A stretch of 64,000 bases of DNA from Physella acuta (lineage: Eukaryota; Mollusca; Gastropoda; Physidae), in assembly GCF_028476545.1 (NCBI RefSeq), contig NW_026731898.1, forward strand, positions 415,001 to 479,000. The letters are read 5' to 3'. The stretch's first letter is position 1, and the number at the start of each line of letters is the position of its first letter. The notes below the pieces were generated by a model. It did not search any database. It was not told the DNA's origin and saw only the letters and a program-made list of their open reading frames with translations. Below, piece by piece: positions 63,729-64,000 of the stretch. Both the position numbers and the translations under genes were made by a program.

Positions 63729-64000
63729 ATCTTGTCCAGATGAAAGCCCCGCCACTAATGTAAAAGAATACACGGGGGGGGGGGGGGAGTTGAGCCCCCC
63801 ACATCCCCTCTTTTAGCGAGCTCCTTTTTAATTACGCACGCAACCTTGACATGTTTCTAATGTCAAGACATTTACATATTTAAACGCACGCGATAAAAAC
63901 AACTTATCCGTTTCTAGGGTTAGTAGAGTTAGAGTTAAAGTATAAAAATACAAGTTTCGGCGGGGATTAACTTTTTGGCGGAGCCTATCTGGACAAGATT
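63729..64000. mobile_element. Possible DNA transposon with ATCTTGTCCAGAT inverted ends, reaching the window edge
   Basis: ATCTTGTCCAGATGAAAGCC at 63729 is matched in reverse by ATCTGGACAAGAT at the last bases. The next dozen bases also agree loosely (GCCCCGCCA / GCTCCGCCA). Interior: a G-run, an inverted TGTCAAG pair, no ORF. The TSD lies outside the window. Confidence 0.55.

Overview
This is a window of an invertebrate animal nuclear genome. The evidence is spliced genes with GT-AG introns, tRNA-derived SINEs with a shared body, many hAT-type miniature DNA transposons and very long (TA)n tracts. My best guess is a gastropod mollusc, but that rests on general texture and is inference. Only three genes can be supported. 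No rRNA, genuine tRNA, CRISPR array or retroviral element was seen.

Left third (about 5.6-21.6 kb, minus strand): one 12-exon gene. I rebuilt it from splice sites and all phases agree, giving a 571-residue secreted protein that I do not recognise. Its introns are packed with minisatellites and (TA)n tracts. At three of its splice junctions the repeat unit contains a copy of the junction itself: the exon 10 3' end plus donor, the exon 2 donor, and the exon 4 acceptor plus the first exon bases.

Middle (about 21.7-48.9 kb): no convincing host gene. It holds SINEs, nested hAT miniature elements (six with perfect 8-bp target duplications across the window, others with imperfect ones), two copies of a roughly 90-bp near-perfect hairpin, and three copies of a roughly 690-bp unclassified repeat. 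Its main structure is a 9-kb inverted repeat. The arms, 31491-34872 and 37146-40525, are about 3.38 kb each and seem to differ by only one AC repeat unit and two noticed substitutions. They flank a 2.27-kb spacer built of a 309-bp higher-order tandem repeat.

Right part (about 49-64 kb): two single-exon housekeeping genes pointing away from each other. One is a divergent GDP-fucose transporter-like gene (SLC35C1 family, minus strand, 53492-54526). The other is a 14-3-3 zeta-class gene (plus strand, 60202-60969). Both have a YY1-like GCCGCCATTTT motif upstream. The rest is AT-rich intergenic or UTR sequence with few repeats, and a possible inverted-repeat element runs to the window end. No operon-like or pathway link between the genes is apparent.
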